The notes below the pieces were generated by a model. That model was given only the letters and a program-made list of their open reading frames with translations. It did not search any database and was not told the DNA's origin. Positions 1-5,202 of a stretch of DNA of 7,029 nt are shown here, piece after piece. A program made the translations under genes and the position numbers. Each line of letters opens with the position of its first letter. The first letter of the stretch is position 1. This DNA comes from Bacteroidota bacterium (lineage in GTDB: Bacteria; Bacteroidota; Bacteroidia; Chitinophagales; Saprospiraceae), in assembly GCA_029573365.1 (NCBI GenBank), contig JAKQGD010000099.1, forward strand, positions 1 through 7,029, written 5' to 3'.

Positions 1-249
1 CACCGCGGGGTCCAGGGTGATGATATTTTTGAGTGTGGAAGCCGGAACTTCCTTTTCCAGCGGCGAATTTAATACGTACTTAAGCTCATCGCCGGAAGAG
101 ATCACACCTACGGTGGCTGCCATAAAATATTTGGACAATACTTCCTGGTCATTTTTGACATCAAGCAGAGCCCCGTCGTTTCTTTTGGATTTGCATGAAA
201 CAATAAACAACACAGCCAGAATAGAAAGCAGGAAAAGACGATTTTTCAT
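1..249 (-). CDS. N-terminal part of a lipoprotein, possibly alpha-2-macroglobulin-like (3' end outside window)
   Basis: An open frame of 83 codons starts with ATG at 249-247 and runs off the left edge with no stop. Residues 1-19 form a lipoprotein signal: MKNR, then a hydrophobic stretch, then lipobox IVSC with Cys19 as the predicted lipidated residue. It should therefore be an envelope lipoprotein. After a short polar linker, residues about 45-83 read VGVISSGDELKYVLNSPL and end in ITLDPAV. This resembles the first domain of bacterial alpha-2-macroglobulin-like proteins, large envelope proteins thought to trap proteases, where a GxISS segment is followed by a PxVKG-type strand. That family call is inference from a short piece. 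The start is supported by a TAnnTTTG element about 30 bp upstream. The gene is read in the same direction as the ssb pair but is separated from it by a terminator. Confidence 0.7.
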   Translation of the reverse strand, partial: MKNRLFLLSILAVLFIVSCKSKRNDGALLDVKNDQEVLSKYFMAATVGVISSGDELKYVLNSPLEKEVPASTLKNIITLDPAV

Positions 250-279
250 TTCAGGGATATTTTGATTGTAAAGGTAACG

Positions 280-287
280 CAAAATTA
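280..287 (-). promoter_or_regulatory. Candidate -7 promoter element for the lipoprotein gene
   Basis: Read on the minus strand this is TAATTTTG, a full match to the Bacteroidota -7 consensus TAnnTTTG. It lies 30 bp before the ATG at 249, leaving a short leader of about 24 nt. No clear TTTG is seen at the expected -33 distance. A 14-bp AT-only palindrome lies at 312-325, just upstream, but in DNA this AT-rich it may be chance. Confidence 0.45.
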
Positions 288-372
288 CCCGCCAATTTAT
301 TCCTTGTTTTAAAATAATATTATTTGTCGCTCGCTGGCTATTAAGCGTATAAAATATTGAATTAAGTGTTAC

Positions 373-413
373 AAAAAGGAAAGGCCCCCTACGAATCCGC
401 GGAGGCTTTTTCC
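373..413 (-). terminator. Rho-independent terminator downstream of the ssb pair
   Basis: On the minus strand the segment 413-378 folds as GGAAA, two unpaired A, GCCTCC, an 11-nt loop, GGGGGC, one unpaired C, TTTCC. It is followed directly by five T (plus-strand AAAAA at 373-377). One pair in the GC-rich stem is G-U on the minus-strand RNA but would be a C-A mismatch on the plus-strand RNA, which supports minus-strand function. It lies 17 bp past the stop of the downstream ssb gene and separates it from the lipoprotein gene at 249. Confidence 0.75.
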
Positions 414-429
414 CTTAATTCCGGCATTA

Positions 430-771
430 TCACTCTGCTCTGGATATCCTGTAAAACTCGTTTACCTGCACCTCTGTGACATACTTTGTGACTCCATCCT
501 TGTCGGTATACGACCTGGAGGTGAGCTTACCCTGGATGGCTACTTCGTTGCCTTTGGTGAGGGTGGCCGACATGAGCTCTGCGGTCTTGCCCCAGGCCAC
601 CAGGTTGTGCCATTCCGTTTGTTTTATTTTTTCACCTTTGCTGTTGGTATAGTAATCATTGGTGGCCAGAACGATGGCTGCCTTCTTATTGCCATTGTCA
701 AAGGTGGTCACGGCTACGTCCTTACCTATATTGCCTATGAGATTGACGGAGTTCTTGAGTGTATTTGTCAT
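430..771 (-). CDS. ssb: Single-stranded DNA-binding protein, short paralogue without acidic tail
   Basis: The 113-residue product is almost entirely one OB-fold SSB domain, which binds single-stranded DNA during replication, repair or recombination. Family features visible are NSVNLIGNIGKD near the N-terminus (residues 8-18), an N-G-N-K-K strand at 26-30, TEWHNLVAWGKTAE at 52-65 with the conserved Trp54, the KGNEVAIQGKL strand at 73-83, and YVTEVQVNEF at 97-106. It stops at SRAE directly after the fold. The flexible linker and the acidic, Phe-terminated tip that recruit partner proteins in housekeeping SSBs (about 150-180 residues) are absent. The ATG follows an A-rich leader without Shine-Dalgarno, as usual in this phylum. 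It lies 55 bp downstream of a second ssb gene on the same strand, about 57% identical by my alignment, so the two probably form an operon that ends at the terminator at 373-413. Confidence 0.93.
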   Translation of the reverse strand: MTNTLKNSVNLIGNIGKDVAVTTFDNGNKKAAIVLATNDYYTNSKGEKIKQTEWHNLVAWGKTAELMSATLTKGNEVAIQGKLTSRSYTDKDGVTKYVTEVQVNEFYRISRAE

Positions 772-826
772 TGTTTTATTTTTTTAAAATTATTTGAATA
801 AATGATCTGATTTGATGGTTCCTGGA

Positions 827-1195
827 TCAGAAGGGCACGGCCTCCGTGACGGGTTCTGACTTTTTGGTCAGTTTAAAAAACTCTGAGATGATGATCTCGG
901 TAACATAACGTGTGGCCCCCGAGGCATCGGTCCATGTTCTGTTTGCTATCTTGCCGTGTACGGAGATTTCAGTGCCCTTGGATACGGAGGCAGCGAGATC
1001 TTCTGCGGTTTTGCCCCAGGCTACAAGTTTGTGCCAGTCTGTCTGCTTTACTTTTTCGCCCTTGCTGTTGGTGTAAACCTCATTGGTGGCGAGGATGACA
1101 TATGCTTTTTTGTTGCCATTCTCAAAAGAGGTGAGGGTGACGTCCTTGCCTGCATTGCCTACGAGGTGTACTGAATTTTTGATATTGGTATTCAT
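827..1195 (-). CDS. ssb: Single-stranded DNA-binding protein, upstream paralogue with PF-ending tail
   Basis: This encodes 122 residues starting at the ATG at 1195-1193 (MNTNIKNSVHLVGN). The frame is open to an earlier ATG at 1264, but those 23 extra residues have no counterpart in the tandem paralogue, so the inner start is preferred. The OB-fold motifs are NSVHLVGNAGKD (7-18), NGNKK (26-30), TDWHKLVAWGKTAE (52-65) and YVTEIIISEF (97-106). Unlike its neighbour it has a short tail, KKSEPVTEAVPF. The final Pro-Phe matches the last two residues of the SSB C-terminal tip known to bind partners such as exonuclease I and RecO, though the acidic run is reduced to two Glu. It is the first gene of a probable two-gene ssb operon. 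Its length suggests an accessory rather than the main SSB, but that needs the rest of the genome. Confidence 0.93.
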   Translation of the reverse strand: MNTNIKNSVHLVGNAGKDVTLTSFENGNKKAYVILATNEVYTNSKGEKVKQTDWHKLVAWGKTAEDLAASVSKGTEISVHGKIANRTWTDASGATRYVTEIIISEFFKLTKKSEPVTEAVPF

Positions 1196-1292
1196 GATGT
1201 AAAAAATTTGTGTCCGTGATATGTGTTGCGTTACTGTTTGAAATATCCCGGACGGGTGAAACAAATTCTGATCTTCCGATCGGTTGACGATG

Positions 1293-1300
1293 CAAAGATG
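1293..1300 (-). promoter_or_regulatory. Possible -7 promoter element for the ssb operon
   Basis: On the minus strand this reads CATCTTTG, followed by CATC. It has one mismatch to TAnnTTTG, and the TTTGC ending is typical of Bacteroidota promoters. Transcription would start near 1286 and give a leader of about 90 nt, with the palindrome CCGATCGG (1276-1283) just inside the transcript start. No -33 TTTG is evident, so this is tentative. Confidence 0.3.
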
Positions 1301-1324
1301 TATGGCGGGGCGAGGGTCGATTCG

Positions 1325-1341
1325 TATAAATTACGTTTATA
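1325..1341. repeat. Inverted repeat TATAAA-N5-TTTATA, possible operator
   Basis: TATAAA at 1325-1330 and TTTATA at 1336-1341 are perfect inverted copies around a TTACG spacer. The flanking bases extend the symmetry imperfectly (CG before, TACG after). The right arm overlaps two direct copies of ACGTTT (1333-1338 and 1343-1348), spaced one helical turn apart. It lies about 25-48 bp upstream of the candidate ssb -7 element, a position suited to a regulator. Function is inference, and AT-rich DNA produces such dyads by chance. Confidence 0.3.
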
Positions 1342-1383
1342 TACGTTTGTAATCGTAACTATATGTGTACAGATTATAAAAAG

Positions 1384-1398
1384 TATTGATAATCAATA
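1384..1398. repeat. Perfect 15-bp palindrome TATTGAT-A-ATCAATA, possible operator
   Basis: The arms TATTGAT (1384-1390) and ATCAATA (1392-1398) are perfectly complementary around a single central A. A compact 7-1-7 dyad like this fits the size of a dimeric transcription-factor site better than a hairpin, because the loop is too small. It lies about 190 bp from both flanking starts, so either gene could be the target. Confidence 0.35.
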
Positions 1399-1571
1399 AA
1401 ATATAAACTTTTTCAGAAGTCTGGATTTTTTAAATTTTTTCTGCACCTGACAGATTTACACAGAGGTTATTATCGTATGGCGGGGATTTAAACCTATGGT
1501 TCGGTACATTGTTTACTTCTTTGTAGGAAACCAAATTTATGAGACTTTAGGGTAATTTTAAGTCTAAAAAT

Positions 1572-1579
1572 TAGATTTG
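1572..1579 (+). promoter_or_regulatory. -7 promoter element of the M48 protease gene
   Basis: TAGATTTG matches TAnnTTTG exactly and lies 25 bp before the ATG at 1605. This predicts a start near 1586 and a leader of about 19 nt (ending AAAACCAAACC), typical of this phylum. No good TTTG is seen at -33. Confidence 0.5.
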
Positions 1580-1604
1580 TACGTTATTTTATAAAAACCA
1601 AACC

Positions 1605-3062
1605 ATGACAAACAGGATAATTATATTCATAGCATTTATAGCTATATATTTTACCTCCTGCTCCAGGAATCCAGTAACGGGCAAAAAGGAAGTGATGCTG
1701 ATGAGCGAAGGTCAGGAACTTGCTCTCGGCAAAGAATCTGATCCCGCTATTGTGGCACAGTATGGCCTGTATGAAAATGCCACATTGCAAGCCTTTATCA
1801 ATGAAAAAGGAAAGCAGATGGCCGCCATCTCACACAGGCCAAATCTGAATTATGAGTTTAAAATCCTCGATTCGCCGGTGGTCAATGCTTTTGCCGTGCC
1901 TGGGGGTTATGTATATTTTACCAGAGGCATCATGGGCCACTTCAACAATGAAGCTGAGTTTGCCGGCGTGCTGGGACATGAAATAGGACACATAGCTGCC
2001 AAACACTCTGCCAAGCAATACACCAAACAAATGATAACACAGGTCTTATTTATAGGTGGGCTAATTGTTTCTGAAAAATTCAGAAACTTTGCCGACGTGG
2101 CACAGCAGGGTCTGGGTTTGATGTTTTTAAAGTTCAGTCGTGACAACGAGACCGAGTCTGACAAGCTGGGTGTTAATTACAGTACTAAGGTGGGTTATGA
2201 CGCCAGGGAGATGGCTGATTTTTTTAAGACACTTGAAAAACTTTCCGGAGGTGCGGGCTCTATACCTACATTTCTTTCTACACACCCTGATCCGGGCGAC
2301 AGATACAATAAGGTAAATCAGCTGGCGGTGGAGGAACAAAAAACCCTGGATCCAGCTACACTTAAAGTCAACCGCAACAACTATCTCCGCATGATTGATG
2401 GGATAGTTTATGGTGAGGACCCGAGGCAGGGCTATGTGGAAAATAATGTGTTTTATCATCCGGAACTGAAGTTTCAGTTTTCTGTGCCTGCATCCTGGCA
2501 GACTGTCAATACACCTTCTCAGGTGCAAATGGCCCCACAGGATGGCAAAGCCATGATTGTAATGTCCCTGGCTGAGGGTTCTGACCTGGCTACTGCAAGA
2601 AACAAGGTCATTCAGGATAATCAGCTGACGGTGCTTGAATCCACAAATACCACTGTCAATGGACTGCCGGCCGTAGCCATGATGTCTGACATCATACAGC
2701 AGGCTCAACCTGGACAACAGCAGGCCGAACCGCTCAGAGTCTTGACATACCTCATCCAGTACAATAATTTGATTTATAAGTTTCACGGATTGAGTACCAA
2801 GGCGGATTTCAACACTTATTTTTCCAGCTTCCAGTCTACAATGAAGAGTTTCAGGACACTGACTGACCAGTCAAAGATTGATAAAAAGCCAACTTTTATA
2901 AAGATCGTAGAAAACAAATCAACCGCTCCCCTGCAACAAATCCTTACTCAGCAAAACATGCCTTCAGCCCGGCACAAGGAACTTGCTGTGCTTAATGGGA
3001 TGGAACTGACCTCTGTGGTGGAATCAGGGACACTGGTAAAAGTTTTTGGCGGACAGTATTAA
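1605..3062 (+). CDS. M48-family zinc metalloprotease lipoprotein (BepA-like) with C-terminal extension
   Basis: The 485-residue product starts with a lipoprotein signal (residues 1-19). The lipobox TSC ends at Cys19 and is followed by RNPVTGKKE, a motif common after the lipidated Cys in M48 lipoproteins. The peptidase domain spans about 35-240. It carries NAFAVPGGYVYFTRG (94-108), the zinc site HEIGH (His125, Glu126, His129), the third ligand region ETESDKLG (Glu184 the likely ligand), and THPDPGDR (226-233), whose His corresponds to the regulatory His of E. coli BepA. The middle part (about 275-420) is a less conserved beta-rich region. The last 50 residues, including ELAVLNGMELTSVVESGTLVKVF, resemble the LysM-like tail of some M48 proteins. 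By family it should degrade misfolded envelope proteins. It stands alone, with its own promoter at 1572-1579, divergent from ssb and followed by tRNAs. Confidence 0.93.
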   Translation: MTNRIIIFIAFIAIYFTSCSRNPVTGKKEVMLMSEGQELALGKESDPAIVAQYGLYENATLQAFINEKGKQMAAISHRPNLNYEFKILDSPVVNAFAVPGGYVYFTRGIMGHFNNEAEFAGVLGHEIGHIAAKHSAKQYTKQMITQVLFIGGLIVSEKFRNFADVAQQGLGLMFLKFSRDNETESDKLGVNYSTKVGYDAREMADFFKTLEKLSGGAGSIPTFLSTHPDPGDRYNKVNQLAVEEQKTLDPATLKVNRNNYLRMIDGIVYGEDPRQGYVENNVFYHPELKFQFSVPASWQTVNTPSQVQMAPQDGKAMIVMSLAEGSDLATARNKVIQDNQLTVLESTNTTVNGLPAVAMMSDIIQQAQPGQQQAEPLRVLTYLIQYNNLIYKFHGLSTKADFNTYFSSFQSTMKSFRTLTDQSKIDKKPTFIKIVENKSTAPLQQILTQQNMPSARHKELAVLNGMELTSVVESGTLVKVFGGQY

Positions 3063-3081
3063 CCTGTTAATAAGCAGGTTA
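3060..3081 (+). other. Hairpin overlapping the stop codon of the M48 gene
   Basis: TAACCTG (3060-3066, containing the TAA stop) pairs perfectly with CAGGTTA (3075-3081) around an 8-nt loop. No T-run follows, so it is not a standard intrinsic terminator. It may protect or weakly terminate the M48 mRNA. Confidence 0.4.
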
Positions 3082-3123
3082 GAACTGCATCGACATTCTT
3101 GATAAATATTTTGCCACAAAAAA

Positions 3124-3156
3124 TTTGCAGAATATTCTAAGATGTCTTTATATTTG
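3124..3156 (+). promoter_or_regulatory. Promoter of the tRNA-Gly / tRNA-Leu pair
   Basis: TTTG at 3124-3127 (-33) and TATATTTG at 3149-3156 (-7, exact TAnnTTTG, followed by CG) are separated by 21 bp. This fits the spacing reported for Bacteroidota housekeeping promoters and is the best two-part promoter in the window. Transcription would start near 3163, about 20 nt before the mature 5' end of tRNA-Gly. Confidence 0.65.
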
Positions 3157-3182
3157 CGTCGCTTTTTAAGAAAAGCCCGTTT

Positions 3183-3255
<73 letters not shown>

Positions 3256-3289
3256 CTGTTTTTTTTTCTGCACATCAAACACTGTCCAG

Positions 3290-3377
3290 GCCCGGGTGGT
3301 GGAACTGGTAGACACGCAGGACTTAAAATCCTGTGGCCATTGCGGCCGTGCCGGTTCGATCCCGGCTCCGGGTACCA
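3290..3377 (+). tRNA. tRNA-Leu (anticodon TAA)
   Basis: This is a class II tRNA of 88 nt including an encoded CCA (3375-3377). The acceptor GCCCGGG (3290-3296) pairs with TCCGGGT (3367-3373), with a G-U pair at each end and discriminator A3374. The anticodon stem CAGGA/TCCTG encloses loop CTTAAAA, with anticodon TAA at 3324-3326. A long variable arm (TGGCC...GGCCG type, about 3334-3349) precedes the T-arm GCCGG-TTCGATC-CCGGC. It reads UUA and UUG leucine codons. It starts 34 nt after tRNA-Gly and is probably in the same transcript. Confidence 0.97.
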
Positions 3378-3394
3378 AGCCTTGCTGAAAGGCT
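3378..3394 (+). other. Hairpin directly after tRNA-Leu
   Basis: AGCCTT (3378-3383) pairs with AAGGCT (3389-3394) around GCTGA, immediately after the encoded CCA. No T-run follows directly (CAAATTATG), so it is at best a weak terminator or a processing signal for the tRNA 3' end. Confidence 0.35.
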
Positions 3395-3485
3395 CAAATT
3401 ATGTTTACCTCTTTACTTGATAGATTACATGGTACAAAGTCCGCACTTCTATTCATTTGTCGGCAATACTATGCATTTATTTCTT

Positions 3486-3526
3486 ATGCGGTCCAAATCT
3501 TCCGCATATTCAGCTCCAGCTGAATA
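3486..3526. repeat. Two adjacent inverted repeats between tRNA-Leu and the trpA 3' end
   Basis: The first repeat is ATGCGG (3486-3491) with CCGCAT (3502-3507) around 10 nt. The second is TATTCAGCT (3507-3515) with AGCTGAATA (3518-3526) around CC, a perfect 9-bp-arm palindrome. They sit 32 bp past the trpA stop, between converging transcripts, where a bidirectional terminator would be expected. Neither strand shows a T-run after them, so terminator function is only suggested by position. Confidence 0.4.
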
Positions 3527-3557
3527 AATAATTTGACTGCTGAAATTTTCTTTCCAT

Positions 3558-4328
3558 TTACAACCGAGCCATAAATGTTTTGACTGTATGGCTGTAATCA
3601 GAACCCCCTTCTTCCAGGGCCCTGATAAAAGCTGATCCTACAATTACTCCATTGAAATACTGACCTGCCGCATTGCGGCTTTGTCTGTCATGGATACCAA
3701 AACCCGCCAGGGTCGGGGATAACAGGTTCATGGACTTGATTTTTTCGAAGTAAGCCAACTGTTCTCCTGTGAGATCCTCTTGTCGGCCCGTGACTGAGGA
3801 CCTGGATACGACGTAAACAAATGCGGAGCTGAGTCTGTCGGCCTGTCTTATTCTTTGCTCAGAAGTCATCGGTGTGATCAGAAAACTTATTTCCATGTGG
3901 TTGCTGGAAAAGAGATTCATGTACCTGCTCTCATACACCTCCATAGGCAGATCAGGTATGATCATTCCCTGGATGCCGGCCTTTTTTGCATTAATTACAA
4001 ATTTTTCTTCGCCATATTGTAGCAGTTGGTTGTAATAGCCCATAAGGATGAGAGGAATAGAAGCGGTTTTTCTGGCTTCCCTGACCTGATCAAAAAGACG
4101 GTCTATGGTCTGTCCGTTTTTCAGAGCGATTTCGCTGCTACGTTGTATGGAAGGACCGTCAGCCAGCGGGTCTGAATAGGGCATGCCCAGTTCTATTAGG
4201 TCTGCACCGGCTTTTTCGAGCTCGTTAATGATAATAGGAACACTTTCCAGAGTGGGATGCCCGGCTGTAAAGTAAATATTGAGCACTCCGGCCTTCCTGG
4301 TCTCTATGGTATTGCGTATCGACGTCAT
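3558..4328 (-). CDS. trpA: Tryptophan synthase alpha subunit
   Basis: The 256-residue TIM-barrel enzyme (E. coli TrpA has 268) splits indole-3-glycerol phosphate into indole and glyceraldehyde 3-phosphate. It passes the indole to TrpB in the alpha2-beta2 complex in the cytoplasm. Visible motifs are FTAGHP (20-25), LIELGMPYSDPLADGP (44-59) with the two catalytic acids Glu46 and Asp57 at the same 11-residue spacing as E. coli Glu49/Asp60, IIPDLP (123-128), YVVSRSSVTG (172-181), and the phosphate-binding GFGI (209-212) and GVIVGSAFI (227-235). All key residues are present, so it should be active. The ATG at 4328-4326 is the first codon that fits the family N-terminus. trpB is 2.1 kb upstream on the same strand rather than adjacent, and a terminator-like hairpin lies at 4432-4470. 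trpA may therefore need its own promoter, though none with a good TAnnTTTG was found. Confidence 0.96.
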   Translation of the reverse strand: MTSIRNTIETRKAGVLNIYFTAGHPTLESVPIIINELEKAGADLIELGMPYSDPLADGPSIQRSSEIALKNGQTIDRLFDQVREARKTASIPLILMGYYNQLLQYGEEKFVINAKKAGIQGMIIPDLPMEVYESRYMNLFSSNHMEISFLITPMTSEQRIRQADRLSSAFVYVVSRSSVTGRQEDLTGEQLAYFEKIKSMNLLSPTLAGFGIHDRQSRNAAGQYFNGVIVGSAFIRALEEGGSDYSHTVKTFMARL

Positions 4329-4431
4329 GACGATGGAATCTTTTTAATGGTAAACCCAGTCAAATGGTGCAAGTTATCTTATTTTGACGTTTTGTGCCAG
4401 AAACATAATCATATTTTTGTCTGTCGCCTTT

Positions 4432-4470
4432 AAAAACTGGTAAAGGGCAGATGTAAAACACCTGCCCTTA
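4432..4470 (-). terminator. Terminator-like hairpin between the T9SS stub and trpA
   Basis: AAGGGCAG and CTGCCCTT (plus positions 4443-4450 and 4462-4469) form a perfect 8-bp stem around an 11-nt loop that can add three further pairs (TGT/ACA). On the minus strand a run of five T (plus 4432-4436) follows after a 6-nt gap. No T-run exists on the plus side. The gap makes it imperfect, but direction and position (28 bp past the stop at 4498) suit termination of the upstream minus-strand transcript before trpA. Confidence 0.5.
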
Positions 4471-4497
4471 CAAACCACCTTATATGAGAAAAAAACC

Positions 4498-4806
4498 CTA
4501 TTCTTTAATGAGCTTTAAAGTCTCATTTTTTCCTGGAAGTACGACAGTGTATAAGCCCTGTGGCAGGCTTGAAGTATCTATTTTGTCATTGCCCTGAGCA
4601 TGCACACGCAGCACAGGTGTACCGTTATTATTATATATCATAACTATTTCGCCTTCGGCCAGTCCTTCGAGCATGAAATAGTCCCTGACCGGATTGGGTA
4701 CAATTCTGTGGTTGGCAATTTTAATTTCCATCATCACCGAGCGTGTCTGGCTCCAGGATGCTTTGCCGTCATAATCCATTTGCCTAAGCCTGAAACAGGC
4801 AAACAA
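4498..4806 (-). pseudogene. Orphan T9SS type A C-terminal sorting domain, remnant of a larger secreted protein
   Basis: The open frame has a TTG (4806) as first possible start, directly after an in-frame TAA. Its first ATG is at 4779. The protein reads FRLRQMDYDGKASWSQ (5-20), the characteristic end of the repeat that precedes T9SS tails in large Bacteroidota surface proteins. Then follows the sorting domain itself: IVPNPVRDYFML (about 35-46), a VMIYNNNGTPVL strand, IDTSSLPQGLYTVVL (77-91) and a terminal lysine-rich KLIKE. Such domains guide cargo through the type IX secretion system and are then removed. Alone, without signal peptide or cargo, the domain has no obvious job. It is best read as the surviving 3' end of a gene whose body was lost. 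A separate signal-peptide-like start lies just upstream in another frame (4828). A short functional protein cannot be fully excluded. Confidence 0.65.
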
Positions 4807-4834
4807 TTAAAAGATAAAATTTAGACATTGACAT
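4784..4834 (-). other. Signal-peptide-like start out of frame with the T9SS stub
   Basis: From ATG 4834 (or 4828) the minus strand encodes MSMSKFYLLIVCLFQA and then TAG at 4784-4786. A Lys followed by a hydrophobic run and a small residue resembles the start of an export signal. It overlaps the beginning of the sorting-domain frame but is in a different frame. It may be the retained 5' end of the same lost gene. The piece is short, so chance is possible. Confidence 0.3.
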
Positions 4835-4941
4835 AAAGTTTTAGGTTGATAAAAAATAACGCAATACCTAAAGCACTTAAAATGACAATTAACAAATATC
4901 AGATAAACAGTATATTAAATATAATATTAATTTATATATAA

Positions 4942-4972
4942 TCCAAAATTTGGAAATCATACCATTCAATGG
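4942..4972. repeat. Two short palindromes in the AT-rich gap
   Basis: TCCAAA-A-TTTGGA (4942-4954) and CCATT-C-AATGG (4962-4972) are perfect odd-length palindromes whose centres are 19 bp apart, about two helical turns. They lie in a gap of roughly 220 bp (4807-5025) that is very AT-rich and holds no clear gene. Binding sites for a regulator are possible but not otherwise supported. Confidence 0.3.
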
Positions 4973-5025
4973 ATAATATTTCCGGGTTTTCAGTAGTGTG
5001 GTGTTTGGTGGATTGGGCTAACGTC

Positions 5026-5202
5026 TTACTCATTTTGTCTGGTGATTCCTGCAGGATCAATATATATTCTGAAGATATTGAAGTTGTTTTTTTTATCACT
5101 TTCCTGATAGTAACCATTTGGGTCAATGGTAAGATGGAGGTAGTAGTAGCCTTTGGGCAAACCTCTGGGCAGCTCCAGGTTCTGCCCCTCATACATTATC
5201 CA
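5026..5202 (-). pseudogene. C-terminal end of the lysyl-oxidase-like protein, displaced by a -1 frameshift
   Basis: If reading shifts back by one base after the Tyr codon at 5204-5202, translation continues for 58 more codons to TAA at 5026-5028. The segment begins WIMYEGQNLELPRGLPKGYYY, continues with LTIDPNGYYQESDKKNNF and ends RQNE. It matches the expected end of lysyl oxidases, where a Gly-x-Tyr strand is followed by NP, then ESD and an N-N pair (human LOX: PGNY then NP then PESDYTNN). The original frame instead stops at 5196, and its continuation beyond the stop gives no family match. This shows that the main frame is cut short by one missing base (or two extra), or that the sequence has an error here. 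The site has no slippery heptamer. Confidence 0.75.

Larger units (their letters stand above)
1196..1604. other. Divergent intergenic region between ssb and the M48 protease gene
   Basis: This 409-bp stretch has no convincing gene. It separates two genes transcribed away from each other, so it must hold both promoters. Seen in it are a near-consensus -7 element for ssb (1293-1300, minus), an 8-bp palindrome CCGATCGG (1276-1283), an inverted repeat (1325-1341), two ACGTTT copies 10 bp apart (1333-1348), a 7-1-7 palindrome (1384-1398), and a consensus -7 element for the M48 gene (1572-1579, plus). It is strongly AT-rich from about 1320 onward. About 170 bp between 1400 and 1570 shows nothing I can name. 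Confidence 0.7.

Noticed and set aside
17..265. Plus-strand frame of 82 codons over the left end
   Set aside because: It is antisense to the lipoprotein start on the minus strand, which has a clean signal peptide and lipobox; the plus frame has no recognisable features.
312..325. Palindrome AAATAATATTATTT upstream of the lipoprotein promoter
   Set aside because: It consists only of A and T in an AT-rich region, so chance symmetry is likely; mentioned only as context.
1196..1264. Extended ssb start at ATG 1264
   Set aside because: The additional 23 residues do not match the SSB N-terminus or the tandem paralogue; the ATG at 1195 aligns with its start.
2127..2786. Long minus-strand frame of 219 codons
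   Set aside because: It lies fully inside the M48 protease gene, whose zinc motifs and family match fix the plus strand as coding.
4323..4332. Palindrome CGTCATGACG over the trpA start codon
   Set aside because: Ten bases, built partly by the ATG itself and the first codons; no other support for a regulatory role.
4932..5192. Frame of 86 codons from ATG 5192 read as a separate gene
   Set aside because: It is in phase with the lysyl-oxidase-like frame just past its stop, but the family match over 5026-5202 is in the other frame, so most of it is a frameshift shadow.
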